Source: Paenibacillus lutimineralis
GTDB lineage: Bacteria > Bacillota > Bacilli > Paenibacillales > Paenibacillaceae
Direction of reading: 5' to 3'
Assembly (NCBI RefSeq): GCF_003991425.1
Contig: NZ_CP034346.1
Span: 5,059,501-5,123,500, forward strand
DNA: 64,000 nt
Shown here piece after piece: positions 10,150-19,136 of the stretch. The notes under the pieces are model-generated. The model ran no database searches. It was given only the letters and a program-made list of their open reading frames with translations, and was not told the origin of the DNA. How positions within the stretch are numbered: the first letter of the stretch is position 1; each line of letters begins with the position of its first letter. A program made the position numbers and the translations under genes.

Positions 10150-11329
10150 GAAGATTACCCAAAATAATATGAACAAGCTGATTATACCCGTCTTACTTTT
10201 ACTTGCTATAGTGATCGGCTGTGTCCCAGATAAGAGCATGACAGAACAGCCGATTACCGTTACGTTGAACGGGCATGAGGTCAAGGAAGCCGACATTCGT
10301 CTGGTGAATGGACAACTCCATATGTCGACTTCCTTTATTGAGCAAGAACTAGGTATGCGCATTCAGCTGACCGAGGAAGAGGAACCGGGGAAAAAGAAGT
10401 CATACTACTCGAATCAAGTTTCCGTCCTTATGTATCATGATCTCGACGATATTCCGCAGGAACCGCAGATCCTTCCAGTTTCGACATTCGAAAAACATAT
10501 GGAGCTGCTGAAAACGAATGACTTCCATGTAATCAGCATGGAGGAATACACTAACTTCATGCAAAAAGGCACAAGCATTCCGGATAATGCGGTACTGCTG
10601 ACCTTTGATGATGGATATGTGAGCTTCTATACGAAGGCATTTCCAATATTGCGGAAATACGGATACACCGCCACTAACTTTATTATCGTATCCGCTGTCG
10701 ACAATCAGACTGGCCGTCCGAAGATCACATGGGATCAGATGCGTGAGATGAAGGGGTACGGTATGAGCTTCTTTAGTCATACATATGATTCTCATCAATA
10801 TGCGGAGATCAATGCCGAGAGGGAAGAAAGCCCCATGCTGTCCAGCCCCTTGTACTTGAAAGATAAGCAAAGAGCAGAGTCTGAAGATGAGTATATTCAG
10901 CGTATTACGCATGATCTATCGATGGCCGAGCAAAGGCTAAAGAAGGAACTGGGCAATACCTATGGTATCCTTGCGTTCCCATACGGAGTCTATAACAAGC
11001 ATGTACTGGCTGTGTTGAATAAGCTGGACGTTAAACTCAGTTTTACGATAAAGGAAGGCATGACTTCGCAAAAGGACAGTATTGCTTACCGCTTCAATGC
11101 AGGCAGCCTTAAGAAGACGCCTGAAGAATTGATCCAGCTCTTAAAAGAGACGTCACGAGAAGAGGAAAACGGGAAAGTATCCGTTGGTGTCAAGAAGCCA
11201 TCTCTTGGCAAAGTGTGGACAGATGATGGCGGCAAGGTAATGATACCGCTACGCGAATTTTGCACGTTGAACGGCATACGGGTGGACTGGGACAACGATC
11301 GTAAGCATCTCTATTTAACCCAAGAGTAA
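10148..11329 (+). CDS. Polysaccharide deacetylase family lipoprotein with stalk-like domains
   Basis: A 393-residue exported lipoprotein. The signal peptide ends in a lipobox with C25 (AIVIGC). Residues about 35-70 and 350-393 resemble the copper-amine-oxidase-N-like stalk domain common in Paenibacillus surface proteins (VTLNGHEV, then MIPLREFCTLNGI). The centre is a CE4-type polysaccharide deacetylase: VSVLMYHDLD, LLTFDDGYVSFYT (D154, D155) and the metal-site histidines H211 and H216 in SHTYDSHQY. Such enzymes remove N- or O-acetyl groups from cell-wall or exopolymer sugars; the substrate is not evident. The start is a TTG at 10148 behind AAGAGGGGG, itself held in a hairpin. Confidence 0.88.
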   Translation: MKITQNNMNKLIIPVLLLLAIVIGCVPDKSMTEQPITVTLNGHEVKEADIRLVNGQLHMSTSFIEQELGMRIQLTEEEEPGKKKSYYSNQVSVLMYHDLDDIPQEPQILPVSTFEKHMELLKTNDFHVISMEEYTNFMQKGTSIPDNAVLLTFDDGYVSFYTKAFPILRKYGYTATNFIIVSAVDNQTGRPKITWDQMREMKGYGMSFFSHTYDSHQYAEINAEREESPMLSSPLYLKDKQRAESEDEYIQRITHDLSMAEQRLKKELGNTYGILAFPYGVYNKHVLAVLNKLDVKLSFTIKEGMTSQKDSIAYRFNAGSLKKTPEELIQLLKETSREEENGKVSVGVKKPSLGKVWTDDGGKVMIPLREFCTLNGIRVDWDNDRKHLYLTQE

Positions 11330-11433
11330 TGGACAATTATATCATGGTACTGCAACAAGACTTATTGACGACTCAATGAGCCTTTTTGAGGCTAATCCAT
11401 ATGTGAGGCGTAATGCTTAACAAGAATACGCGG

Positions 11434-11475
11434 AGAATCCCCGTAATCCAGTATCCTAGCCTGAACGGGGATTCT
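11434..11475. terminator. Hairpin between convergent genes
   Basis: AGAATCCCCGT (11434-11444) and ACGGGGATTCT (11465-11475) form a perfect 11-bp stem between the converging deacetylase and rarA genes. No clear T-run, so terminator function is tentative. Confidence 0.5.
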
Positions 11476-11485
11476 GCATTCACTA

Positions 11486-12790
11486 CTATCTGCGTCGCAA
11501 CTCCTGGTTATGCCGGATCTTGGCTTCATTGCCTTGCTCTGTGGCTTCATAGAATATCCTCTTGGATATGCTATCCGGCAAGTACTGCTGCTTCACATAA
11601 TGGCCTGGATAGTTATGCGGGTATTTATATCCTTCATGTCCCAGCTTAACCGCGCCTTTGTAATGAGTGTCCCGCAGATGAAGCGGCACCTCCGCCGACC
11701 TTACCTCTTCGATCGCCATCATCGCTTTGTCGATGGCCATCGTTACCCCATTGGATTTCGGGCTCTCCACCGCGAACAAGATAGCCTGAACAATGTTCAG
11801 TCTGGCCTCGGGCCAACCGTTGTTCCTGTAAGCTTGCAGAGCACTTACCGCCTGCACCATTGCCTGTGGATTAGCCAAGCCGATATCCTCGCTGCTGGCC
11901 GCGATCAGGCGGCGGATGAAGGTCATCGGATCCATGCCCAGCTTCTCGACCGCATACAGGAACCAGAACACCGCTGCATCGCTGGAGCCGCGAATGCTCT
12001 TGTGAAATGCCGATAAGACATCATACTGCGTGGACTCATCCGCTTTGACCAACGGCCGGCGGATCGATTCCTCCGCGACTACTAGCGTCACATGAATCGT
12101 GCCATCTTCTAGAGGAGGTGTCGTTAGTACCGCCAGTTCGAGTGCGTTCAAGGCCCGGCGTATATCACCGTTAGCCATCGTGGCGATATGCTGCAGCGCA
12201 TCTTCATCCACCTTGAGCTTCATGAAGCCGAGCCCTTTCTCTCGATCCTCAAGCGCCCGTCGCATTGCCGAGAGCGAATGCTCCTTGTTCAGCGGCTCAA
12301 GCTGGAACAGCGTCGAGCGGCTCATCAAAGCGCCATTCACATAATGGAACGGATTCTCCGTCGTAGCGCCGATAAATATAATCGTACCCTTCTCTACCGC
12401 TGGCAGAAGTGCATCTTGACGAGAGCTGTTGAAGCGATGTACCTCGTCCAGGAACAAGATCGTCTTTGTACCGTAAAATGCTTTATCATTCTGTGCCTTC
12501 TCAATCACTTCCCGCACATCCTTGACGGAAGCGTCCACCGCATTTAGCCGGACAAATTCCGCCTGAGTATGGTTCGAGATAATATGAGCAAGCGTTGTCT
12601 TGCCGCAGCCCGGTGGGCCATATAGCAGAATCGATGATACCTGGTCCGCTTCGATCGCCCGTCGCAGCAGCTTGCCAGGCCCAATAATATGCTCTTGTCC
12701 GATATATTCATCCAGGGAAGCAGGGCGCATCCGATCCGCAAGCAAGCGGCCCGACGGCTTCTGTTCCTGGCTATAAGAGAATAAATCCAT
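11486..12790 (-). CDS. rarA: Replication-associated recombination protein A (AAA+ ATPase RarA/MgsA, YrvN)
   Basis: About 434 residues. The N-terminal AAA+ module has Walker A GPPGCGKTTL (around 58-67), Walker B LFLDEVHRF and sensor ATTENPF. The C-terminal part (LIAASSEDIGLANP, then LPDSISKRIFYEAT) is the MgsA tetramerisation region. RarA acts at stalled replication forks and resembles clamp-loader ATPases and RuvB. The ATG at 12790 is chosen because AAGGAAG lies eight bases upstream; the GTG at 12799 touches that site. Position next to the cymR-desulfurase group is conserved from B. subtilis. Confidence 0.94.
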   Translation of the reverse strand: MDLFSYSQEQKPSGRLLADRMRPASLDEYIGQEHIIGPGKLLRRAIEADQVSSILLYGPPGCGKTTLAHIISNHTQAEFVRLNAVDASVKDVREVIEKAQNDKAFYGTKTILFLDEVHRFNSSRQDALLPAVEKGTIIFIGATTENPFHYVNGALMSRSTLFQLEPLNKEHSLSAMRRALEDREKGLGFMKLKVDEDALQHIATMANGDIRRALNALELAVLTTPPLEDGTIHVTLVVAEESIRRPLVKADESTQYDVLSAFHKSIRGSSDAAVFWFLYAVEKLGMDPMTFIRRLIAASSEDIGLANPQAMVQAVSALQAYRNNGWPEARLNIVQAILFAVESPKSNGVTMAIDKAMMAIEEVRSAEVPLHLRDTHYKGAVKLGHEGYKYPHNYPGHYVKQQYLPDSISKRIFYEATEQGNEAKIRHNQELRRR

Positions 12791-13299
12791 ACCGTTCACT
12801 TCCTTACTCCAAGTTCAACGCTAAAATAAGTTCAACACTATAATAACGGAAATAGCCAAAGGGTGAAATGATTCTGGAGAAGCGTAGCGCTCGCCTTTGT
12901 GAACGGATTTCTACCTTGTTGGAATCTATAAGATCAAGAAATCCGTGAACAACAGCGATCGAAAGAACATTTCATCCGCAGCCTTATCCTGGTAATCACT
13001 TAACTTATGGAGCTCACACTCCCTCTATTCTAGCACACCAAAAGTAAAAAACATTTATAATCGTTCTTTCGCTTCCAACTGCTGACAATATATGAGTTAA
13101 TATAGTTGTCGGGCCGACGAATCACGTGAAAGGGGGCTGATCGAAGTGATTTCAGTGATTGAGGTGGTTTCCGCGTAACGCGGAAACTCTAACAGTGAGG
13201 GTGGCTTCACAGCCATCCTCTTATTTCCGTTTGAACCAGACTATGCTAATATAAATGTTATGTACGACACTAAATTGCCGAAAGGGGGATTAACGAGCC
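12791..13299. other. Structured intergenic region upstream of rarA
   Basis: No gene supported. It contains a long imperfect palindrome (12861-12977) and two consecutive short hairpins (GTTTCCGCG/CGCGGAAAC at 13167-13187 and GAGGGTGGCT/AGCCATCCTC at 13197-13220), described separately below. These may be a structured RNA, but no known family was recognised. Confidence 0.6.
12861..12977. repeat. Long imperfect palindrome
   Basis: Outer arms GGGTGAAATG / CATTTCATCC and inner arms AACGGATTTCT (12902-12912) / AGAAATCCGT (12937-12946) give a nested stem of about 117 bases. There is a single copy in this window. It resembles a MITE-like or RNA-forming intergenic element. Confidence 0.7.
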
Positions 13300-13398
13300 A
13301 TGTTGACTTTACTTGACTTGCATACCAAATACGAATTACTGAGCAAGGAGGAACATGACCGTGAATTACAAAAATGGGAAGGATGTGCTTCCCCCTAG
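13300..13398 (+). CDS. Possible 32-residue upstream ORF overlapping the CD3324 gene
   Basis: ATG at 13300 is preceded by AAAGGGGG (13281-13288) at a workable distance and opens a 32-codon frame, MLTLLDLHTKYELLSKEEHD..., ending at TAG 13396-13398. It overlaps the first 38 bases of the next gene in another frame, and the next gene's own AAGGAGG lies inside it. This suggests translational coupling, but a chance frame cannot be excluded. No homologue recognised. Confidence 0.4.
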   Translation: MLTLLDLHTKYELLSKEEHDRELQKWEGCASP

Positions 13399-13660
13399 GC
13401 TGCTGAAGGAGCTCCAATATTATATTCAAGGAGAGCTGCTCTACATCCCCAAACCGGAACGCGCAAAAGCGCATTGGGGAGAACTCAGCGGAACCCGCAA
13501 GCAAATTGCCAAGCGTAATGAAGAAATATATTATCATTACCGTACCGGACGCTCTGTCAAGGATTTGGCTGAGGACTACTACCTGTCCGATGAGAGCATC
13601 CGTAAAATATTGTGTAAAATGCGTGCTTCTCTCAAAGAAGTCGCTTCGGTTACAGAATGA
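13361..13660 (+). CDS. CD3324 family protein (putative HTH)
   Basis: About 99 residues beginning MNYKNGKDVLPPRLLKEL from GTG at 13361. AAGGAGG lies nine bases upstream; ATG at 13355 is an alternative but sits three bases from that site. The first half has the family hallmark VLPPxLLKELQxYIQGxLLYIPK. The second half, RTGRSVKDLAEDYYLSDESI then RKIL, is a clear helix-turn-helix, so it likely binds DNA. The family is common in Firmicutes and resembles Mor/MarR-like small regulators, but its targets are unknown. It lies between helD and rarA, where B. subtilis has no gene, and ends before a strong terminator. Confidence 0.82.
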   Translation: MNYKNGKDVLPPRLLKELQYYIQGELLYIPKPERAKAHWGELSGTRKQIAKRNEEIYYHYRTGRSVKDLAEDYYLSDESIRKILCKMRASLKEVASVTE

Positions 13661-13685
13661 AGATCATGAAGAAAAAGAAACTAAA

Positions 13686-13725
13686 AAAGACCGTCCGAAC
13701 ATTCACATAATTTCGGACGGTCTTT
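13686..13725. terminator. Bidirectional terminator between the CD3324 gene and helD
   Basis: AAAGACCGTCCGAA (13686-13699) and TTCGGACGGTCTTT (13712-13725) are perfect complements around a 12-base loop, with A- and T-rich flanks. Confidence 0.93.
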
Positions 13726-13736
13726 AACTTTATCTA

Positions 13737-13766
13737 TAAAGGTAGTTCAACTGGCCTTTTGGAACC
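13737..13766. repeat. Remnant of the dispersed repeat (both ends only)
   Basis: AAAGGTAGTTCAAC followed at once by GGCCTTTTGGAAC: the left and right tips of the repeat with the interior missing, in the same orientation as the full copies. It lies just beyond the helD stop codon. Confidence 0.55.
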
Positions 13767-13770
13767 TTAC

Positions 13771-15897
13771 CTATACCTCTGTCACCACGTACTCAGGAAT
13801 TTGATCCCCGTACAGCAGCCACAGTTCATGCAGGGCCCGTGTGCATCCGACATACAGCAACTTTGCATCCTGCGGCCCATAATGCTGCGCATCTACATCC
13901 GTGACAATAACGGCATCGAATTCAAGCCCCTTGGACAAATACACCGGAAGAACCGAGATTCCCCCCGCATATTGCGTCTTGTCTCCATCGATCAAGTTAG
14001 CGATCAATCCCTCAGCCGTAAGCGACTCATACATCTGCTTCGCCTCATCCAACGTTCTTGTAAGAATCGCCGTTGTGCGATATTCGCCATTCAATACTTT
14101 GGTTAATGCCTGCTTAATCAGCTTCAGCTTACTCTCACCGGACTGCGCGTGCTCCAGCCGAACAGGATCGCCACTGCGGAATACGGGAACAGCCAGCAAG
14201 TCAGTACCTACTCCGCGCTTCAATATCTCATTGGCATACTCGATAATTTCCATCGTCGAGCGATAGCTCCGGGTTAGAGCGAAATACGCCGTCTCTTCTT
14301 GAGCGAATAGCCCCTGCATCTCTTGCCAATCATCAATTCCTTTGTAGTAATGAATGCCCTGCGACAGATCCCCCAATATTGTAAAAGAATGACCCTTCAC
14401 GAACCGGTCCAGCACTGCCACCTGGAAAGGACTGAAATCCTGCGCCTCATCGATTACGATGTGGTCAAAGGTTAGCGTGCTATCCAATTCATTGACTCCG
14501 GCGAAGAGATACAACAGTGCGGCTAAATCGTCTTCCTGCACGGTTCCATTCTTCAAGCTGTCCTTCGTCTCTTTCCAGACCGCGGCCGGGATTCGAGCTT
14601 GTAAATCCTCCACCGCAAAATCAGCATTCTTCTTCATCTGGAACAGATTCCGGTACAACTGGAACGAATCCAGCTCGGGCCATTTCTTCGCATAAGCCTT
14701 CTCGCGCTGCTGCGCCTTCTTCTTCCGTTCCTTCAATGCCGCAGCCGAAGGAGATTTCTTCAGCTCCATTTCAACCCAGCGATGAATCCGGGCCAACAAC
14801 CGCTCCTTGCGCCGAGCCACTGGATAGTATTTATACTCCCCTTCGAACCACTCCAAGATTTCCGCACGTGACAGCCGATTGCCGTCCCAAGGCTCAAAAT
14901 CAACCTGAGGCACACACTCCGCCTCGATCCTCAGCAGATAATCGTCCAATAAATTCTTGAACTCCATCGAGCCTTTATACCTGCCAGGATAAATTTGTTC
15001 CGTCCGTATCTCTTGCTTCCGTGCATGATCGTCGAACCAGCGCATCAGCCCCGCAGAACCATCCGCTGGTACTGTCATAAGTCCGATCACCTTAGCGGCC
15101 CAATCGGTAAATGTGCACTGCTGAATATCACCAACGCCAAGCTCAGGCAGCACTTCGGAGATATAATCGATAAACATTAAGTTCGGAGCGAATATAACCA
15201 TCCGCTCCGCTCTAATCTGTTCCTTATACTGATATAGCAAATAAGCCAATCTATGAAGGGCAACTGTCGTCTTACCGCTCCCTGCGACCCCTTGAATAAT
15301 CAACGCGGTATTTTTCAGAGCACGGATAATCTGATCCTGCTCCGCCTGAATCGTCGAGACGATATCGCGCAGTCGGTTATCCTTATTCTCACCAAGTCGA
15401 TAGACGAGAAACTCGTCAGACACCCCAGGAGTGTCGGCATTCTCATTGAAAGTATCCACGACCCGCTCCAGCTTCCTCTGACGGATCACGATATTCCGTT
15501 TCAGCGAGACTTTGCCTTCGATCAACCCTTCTGGAGCCTCGTATGAGGCTGAATCCCCACCGGTAAAAGAATAGAATAAACTGGCAACTGGAGCCCGCCA
15601 ATCGATCACCATCGGCTGCTTGCCCACTGTATCGCTCACGCCCGCTTTTCCAATATAGAGCGGCATAAATTCCCGGCCAGACTCCTCAAAATCCAAGCGT
15701 CCAAAATAAGGCTCCTGTGCGGACTGTATCAGCTTCTGACGCTGTCCTTCCCTGCTTGCCTCAAGAGCTTGCTCCGTGAAATCATCCCCTATATAGACTG
15801 GGATGCTCCGAAGCTGCTGCAGCTGATCATCAATACTCGCCAGGGCACGGTCGAGCTTCCGTTCCTCTTCTTGATAGGCACTTTGAAATTCACTCAC
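13771..15897 (-). CDS. helD: RNA polymerase recycling motor ATPase HelD (UvrD/Rep-like)
   Basis: A 708-residue superfamily 1 helicase-like ATPase. The N-terminus is a charged coiled-coil (QSAYQEEERKLDRALASIDD), which in HelD reaches into the RNA polymerase secondary channel. Then comes the family block FGRLDFEESGREFMPLYIGK and PMVIDWRAPVASLFY, Walker A GVAGSGKTTVALHRLAYLLY, the motif II HIVIDEAQDFSPFQ, and later UvrD motifs (RSYRSTMEII, LSKGLEFDAVIV, YVGCTRALHEL). HelD releases stalled polymerase from nucleic acid. It is an insertion between tcdA and rarA relative to B. subtilis gene order. Slightly shorter than B. subtilis HelD (774). Confidence 0.92.
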   Translation of the reverse strand: MSEFQSAYQEEERKLDRALASIDDQLQQLRSIPVYIGDDFTEQALEASREGQRQKLIQSAQEPYFGRLDFEESGREFMPLYIGKAGVSDTVGKQPMVIDWRAPVASLFYSFTGGDSASYEAPEGLIEGKVSLKRNIVIRQRKLERVVDTFNENADTPGVSDEFLVYRLGENKDNRLRDIVSTIQAEQDQIIRALKNTALIIQGVAGSGKTTVALHRLAYLLYQYKEQIRAERMVIFAPNLMFIDYISEVLPELGVGDIQQCTFTDWAAKVIGLMTVPADGSAGLMRWFDDHARKQEIRTEQIYPGRYKGSMEFKNLLDDYLLRIEAECVPQVDFEPWDGNRLSRAEILEWFEGEYKYYPVARRKERLLARIHRWVEMELKKSPSAAALKERKKKAQQREKAYAKKWPELDSFQLYRNLFQMKKNADFAVEDLQARIPAAVWKETKDSLKNGTVQEDDLAALLYLFAGVNELDSTLTFDHIVIDEAQDFSPFQVAVLDRFVKGHSFTILGDLSQGIHYYKGIDDWQEMQGLFAQEETAYFALTRSYRSTMEIIEYANEILKRGVGTDLLAVPVFRSGDPVRLEHAQSGESKLKLIKQALTKVLNGEYRTTAILTRTLDEAKQMYESLTAEGLIANLIDGDKTQYAGGISVLPVYLSKGLEFDAVIVTDVDAQHYGPQDAKLLYVGCTRALHELWLLYGDQIPEYVVTEV

Positions 15898-15994
15898 TTT
15901 CAGTTACCTCCTAAGATAAAATTTGTCAAAAGGAATTCAATTATATCACTGCGATCCATAAAAAGCGAACAAGAACTTTCAGCATTACAAAAAT

Positions 15995-16028
15995 AGACGC
16001 CCGAGGCTTCATAACCACCGCAGCGTCT
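15995..16028 (-). terminator. Intrinsic terminator after tcdA
   Basis: On the minus strand AGACGCTGCGG pairs with the CCTCGGGCGTCT arm, followed by ATTTTTG. It lies 8 bp beyond the tcdA stop codon. Confidence 0.8.
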
Positions 16029-16035
16029 GTTCTTA

Positions 16036-16791
16036 TTATTTATTGGCTTGTTCTTTATCCAAAAGATCTCGTACAGCTACACTAACCATGATCAGACCGA
16101 CGACCGGCGGAACAAAGGAATTGCTTGCCGGAGGCTGCTTCGCTTTGCGAATTTCTGGTGCATTGGCAGGTACGATTTTCTTCGTTACTTCGGCGCGCGG
16201 TTTAACCGGCTGCTCCGTAGAGAAGACGACCTTAACACCCTTCTTGATGCCAAGCTCGCGCAGCTTCGTACGCACAACTCTGGCTAGAGGGTCCATATGA
16301 GTCTTAGATATATCCGCAACCTGGAATTTCGTAGGGTCCATCCGATTCGCCGCTCCCATACTGGACAGCATCGGTATGCCTCTCTTACGGCATTCAAGAA
16401 TAAGATGAATTTTATAAATGATTGTATCCGAAGCATCAAGCACATAATCGATATCGTATTTGAACAATTCCTCATAGGTTTCTTCCGTATAGAACATGTT
16501 CAAGGCGATCGTTTCACATTCGGGATTGATCAATTTGACCCGCTCACACATCAGATCCGCTTTTTTCTGGCCGATCGTCGTCGTCAGCGCATGAATTTGC
16601 CGATTCAAATTTGTTATATCTACAACGTCCTTGTCGATTAGAATAATACGGCCTACTCCGGTCCGGGCCAGAGCCTCTACCGCCATCGAGCCGACGCCGC
16701 CGATCCCAAGCACTGCTACTGTACTATTCTTCAGAATTTCCAGCCCTTCTGCTCCGATGGCCAGCTCTGTCCGTGAAAATTGATGAAGCAT
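16036..16791 (-). CDS. tcdA: tRNA threonylcarbamoyladenosine dehydratase TcdA (YrvM)
   Basis: A 251-residue E1-like (ThiF/MoeB superfamily) enzyme that uses ATP to cyclise t6A37 to ct6A in tRNAs reading ANN codons. Visible are the nucleotide-binding GIGGVGSMAVEALARTGV, IDKDVVDITNLNRQIHA, the conserved DYVLDASDTI and LSSMGAANRMDPT. Length is normal for the family. It stands between aspS and helD; in B. subtilis yrvM is also beside aspS. Cytoplasmic, probably membrane-associated in other species. Confidence 0.94.
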   Translation of the reverse strand: MLHQFSRTELAIGAEGLEILKNSTVAVLGIGGVGSMAVEALARTGVGRIILIDKDVVDITNLNRQIHALTTTIGQKKADLMCERVKLINPECETIALNMFYTEETYEELFKYDIDYVLDASDTIIYKIHLILECRKRGIPMLSSMGAANRMDPTKFQVADISKTHMDPLARVVRTKLRELGIKKGVKVVFSTEQPVKPRAEVTKKIVPANAPEIRKAKQPPASNSFVPPVVGLIMVSVAVRDLLDKEQANK

Positions 16792-17017
16792 GATTCATAT
16801 ACCTCCCATTAGCCCTGACGATAAATTCAATTTCCTGTATGCAAATGAACCGTCATTAACTATACAGAAGATTGTCCCGTTTGTCATCATATCACCCCGA
16901 TGCATCTCTACTCAAGCTTCTCCTTCAGTTTTACACAAATTACATTTAAACAATAGGGTTAATGGGAGTTTCTTGTTTGTTCATAATACCAAATTGGATC
17001 ATATTAGGAATTTTAAA
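16792..17017. other. Intergenic region between aspS and tcdA
   Basis: No gene seen. A TATGAT -10-like box lies on the minus strand near 16885 ahead of tcdA. I recall B. subtilis having its 6S-1 RNA gene in this interval, but I see no long closing stem here that would support one. Confidence 0.45.
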
Positions 17018-17052
17018 AGGACCTCACCCCGCAGCAAGCGGAGTAAGGTCCT
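17018..17052 (-). terminator. Intrinsic terminator after aspS
   Basis: AGGACCTTACTCCGC and GCGGGGTGAGGTCCT (minus strand) pair along 15 positions with G-U pairs around a 5-base loop, followed by TTTTAAAA. It lies about 55 bp beyond the aspS stop. Confidence 0.88.
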
Positions 17053-17107
17053 AGTGTATAACTCACTATAAGTAGTCTGTTCAGGCAGATTGCCCGAGAC
17101 TGCTATA

Positions 17108-18886
17108 TTATTTTGCAGCTACAGGAGGCTTAGTTGCCACCTTAATATGCAGTTGCTCCAGTTGAGGCGTATCTACCTCGGATGGTGCATTCATGAGTAG
17201 ATCGGTCGCACTTGCCGTCTTAGGGAATGCAATCGTCTCACGCAGGTTGGAGCGTCCAGCCAGCAGCATGACCAGGCGGTCGAAACCGAAGGCGATACCG
17301 CCATGTGGCGGAGTACCATACTCGAACGCATCCATCAGATATCCAAATTTGTCCTTCGCTTCTTCCGGCGACAAGCCAATTGCGTTGAACATCTTCTCCT
17401 GAACATCGCGCTTAAAGATCCGCATCGAACCGCCACCTACTTCATAGCCGTTCAATACGAGGTCATAGGCTTGAGCCAGGATTTTGCCTGGGTCTGTATC
17501 GAACAGTTCCAGATCTTCTTCGCGCGGACGGGTAAACGGATGGTGCTCAGCTACATAACGCTTCTGTTCTTCATCCCAGCCCAGCAGTGGGAAGTCCACT
17601 ACCCAAGCGAATTTATAGACATTGTCATCGATCAGGCCAAGATCGCGTCCGATCTTCAGACGAAGTGCACCAAGCACATCGGCAACAACCTTCTTGTTAT
17701 CTGCGGAGAAGAGCAGCAAGTCGCCTTCTTCAGCTCCTGTACGCTCTTTCAGAATCTCGATTTCTTGCTCGCTCAAGAACTTCACGATCGGTCCGCGGAA
17801 CGTTCCTTCCTTAACCTGTACCCAAGCCAGACCTTTGGCTCCATAGCGTGCCGCATAGGGTCCAAGATCATCGATATCCTTACGGCTCCAGGTTCCGCAG
17901 CCCTTCGCGTTAAGGACTTTAACCTCTCCGCCCTTCTCAATAACGGAGGAGAATACCTTCACACCGCTGGTTGCGACGATATCGCTAACGTCAACGAGTT
18001 CCAGACCAAAGCGAAGATCTGGCTTGTCAGAGCCATATTTGCCTATAGCATCGGCATAGGTAAGACGCTGGAACGGAGTCTCAATATCGATCCCCTTCGT
18101 CTCTTTGAACAGACGAACAACCAGCTTCTCCATCATTTCCAGCAGCTCATCACGCGACAGGAATGAAGTCTCAATGTCCACCTGAGTGAATTCCGGTTGA
18201 CGGTCAGCACGCAAGTCTTCGTCACGGAAGCAGCGGGCGATTTGATAATAGCGCTCAACACCACTCACCATAAGAAGCTGCTTGTACAGCTGCGGAGATT
18301 GCGGCAGAGCGAAAAATTCACCAGCATGCACACGGCTAGGTACCAAATAATCGCGTGCGCCTTCTGGAGAGCTCTTCGTCAAGATCGGAGTTTCCACTTC
18401 GATGAAGCCTTCCCCATCGAGGAAATCACGGAATACCTTAGCTGCCTTGGAACGGAGCCAGAGTGTCTTCTGCATTTCAGGACGGCGCAGGTCCAAATAA
18501 CGATATTTCAGGCGCAGTGATTCATCCACTTCCACTCCATCTTCGATGAAGAATGGAGGTGTCTTCGCAGCGTTCAACACTTCAATCTCTGTAATTTGCA
18601 CCTCGATGTCGCCGGTTGGCATATTCGGGTTGATCGTCTCGGCGTCACGCTTCACTACTTTACCGCTGACAGCAAGGACATATTCGCTGCGCACTCTGTC
18701 AGCAATACTCAAAGCCTCGCCGGAATAAGCAGGGTTGAATACGATTTGAACCAGGCCGCTGCGGTCACGCAAATCGATGAACAGCACGCCACCCAAGTCG
18801 CGACGGGTCTGAACCCAGCCGTTCAGCGTAACTGTTTCTCCAATGTTTGCGGCGCTAAGCGTTCCGCATTGATGAGTACGTTTCAT
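17108..18886 (-). CDS. aspS: Aspartate--tRNA ligase
   Basis: A 592-residue class IIb synthetase of the bacterial type. It has the N-terminal OB fold ([20 protein letters not shown]), the class II catalytic core with motif 2 [20 protein letters not shown], the bacterial GAD insertion domain (about 290-420) and motif 3 [15 protein letters not shown]. It charges tRNA-Asp. The organism may also use it with GatCAB if AsnRS is absent; this window does not decide that. It follows hisS as in B. subtilis, but a repeat copy lies in the 250-bp gap. Expression is probably from the hisS T-box promoter. Confidence 0.98.
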   Translation of the reverse strand: MKRTHQCGTLSAANIGETVTLNGWVQTRRDLGGVLFIDLRDRSGLVQIVFNPAYSGEALSIADRVRSEYVLAVSGKVVKRDAETINPNMPTGDIEVQITEIEVLNAAKTPPFFIEDGVEVDESLRLKYRYLDLRRPEMQKTLWLRSKAAKVFRDFLDGEGFIEVETPILTKSSPEGARDYLVPSRVHAGEFFALPQSPQLYKQLLMVSGVERYYQIARCFRDEDLRADRQPEFTQVDIETSFLSRDELLEMMEKLVVRLFKETKGIDIETPFQRLTYADAIGKYGSDKPDLRFGLELVDVSDIVATSGVKVFSSVIEKGGEVKVLNAKGCGTWSRKDIDDLGPYAARYGAKGLAWVQVKEGTFRGPIVKFLSEQEIEILKERTGAEEGDLLLFSADNKKVVADVLGALRLKIGRDLGLIDDNVYKFAWVVDFPLLGWDEEQKRYVAEHHPFTRPREEDLELFDTDPGKILAQAYDLVLNGYEVGGGSMRIFKRDVQEKMFNAIGLSPEEAKDKFGYLMDAFEYGTPPHGGIAFGFDRLVMLLAGRSNLRETIAFPKTASATDLLMNAPSEVDTPQLEQLHIKVATKPPVAAK

Positions 18887-18913
18887 GATATAAATATCTC
18901 CTTTGCCATTTTT

Positions 18914-19093
18914 TAAGGTTGTTCAAAAAGTCCACTTTTGATCACGAAGTAATACTGAAAGCATATTTGACATCGAATCTTGAATTCAGCCGGGCCTTCC
19001 GATGCTCACGTAGGTTTGGCATACGTTCCGCTTCTTTCGTCCCTAGCTTCATTCAAGCTTCTCGGTGCTGAAAATCGGACTTTTTGAACACGC
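18914..19093. repeat. Dispersed ~180-bp repeat, copy B
   Basis: A full-length copy from AAGGTTGTTCAAAAAGTCC to GACTTTTTGAACACGC in the hisS-aspS interval. Its apical arm reads CGTAGG...CATACG instead of the CGTAC...GTACG of most copies. Confidence 0.92.
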
Positions 19094-19136
19094 ATTTTTA
19101 TGAGTAAAAGCTCAATTGAAGCTCTTGATCATTTCA

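Noticed and set aside
16792..17017. 6S RNA gene between aspS and tcdA
   Set aside because: The interval was considered because I recall 6S-1 RNA being here in B. subtilis, but no long closing stem or terminator arrangement typical of 6S RNA is visible.
17303..18166. Long plus-strand open frame within aspS, and a similar one at 60758-61717 within the sugar-binding protein gene
   Set aside because: Both are antisense shadows of genes with clear family motifs and show no protein-like domain patterns.
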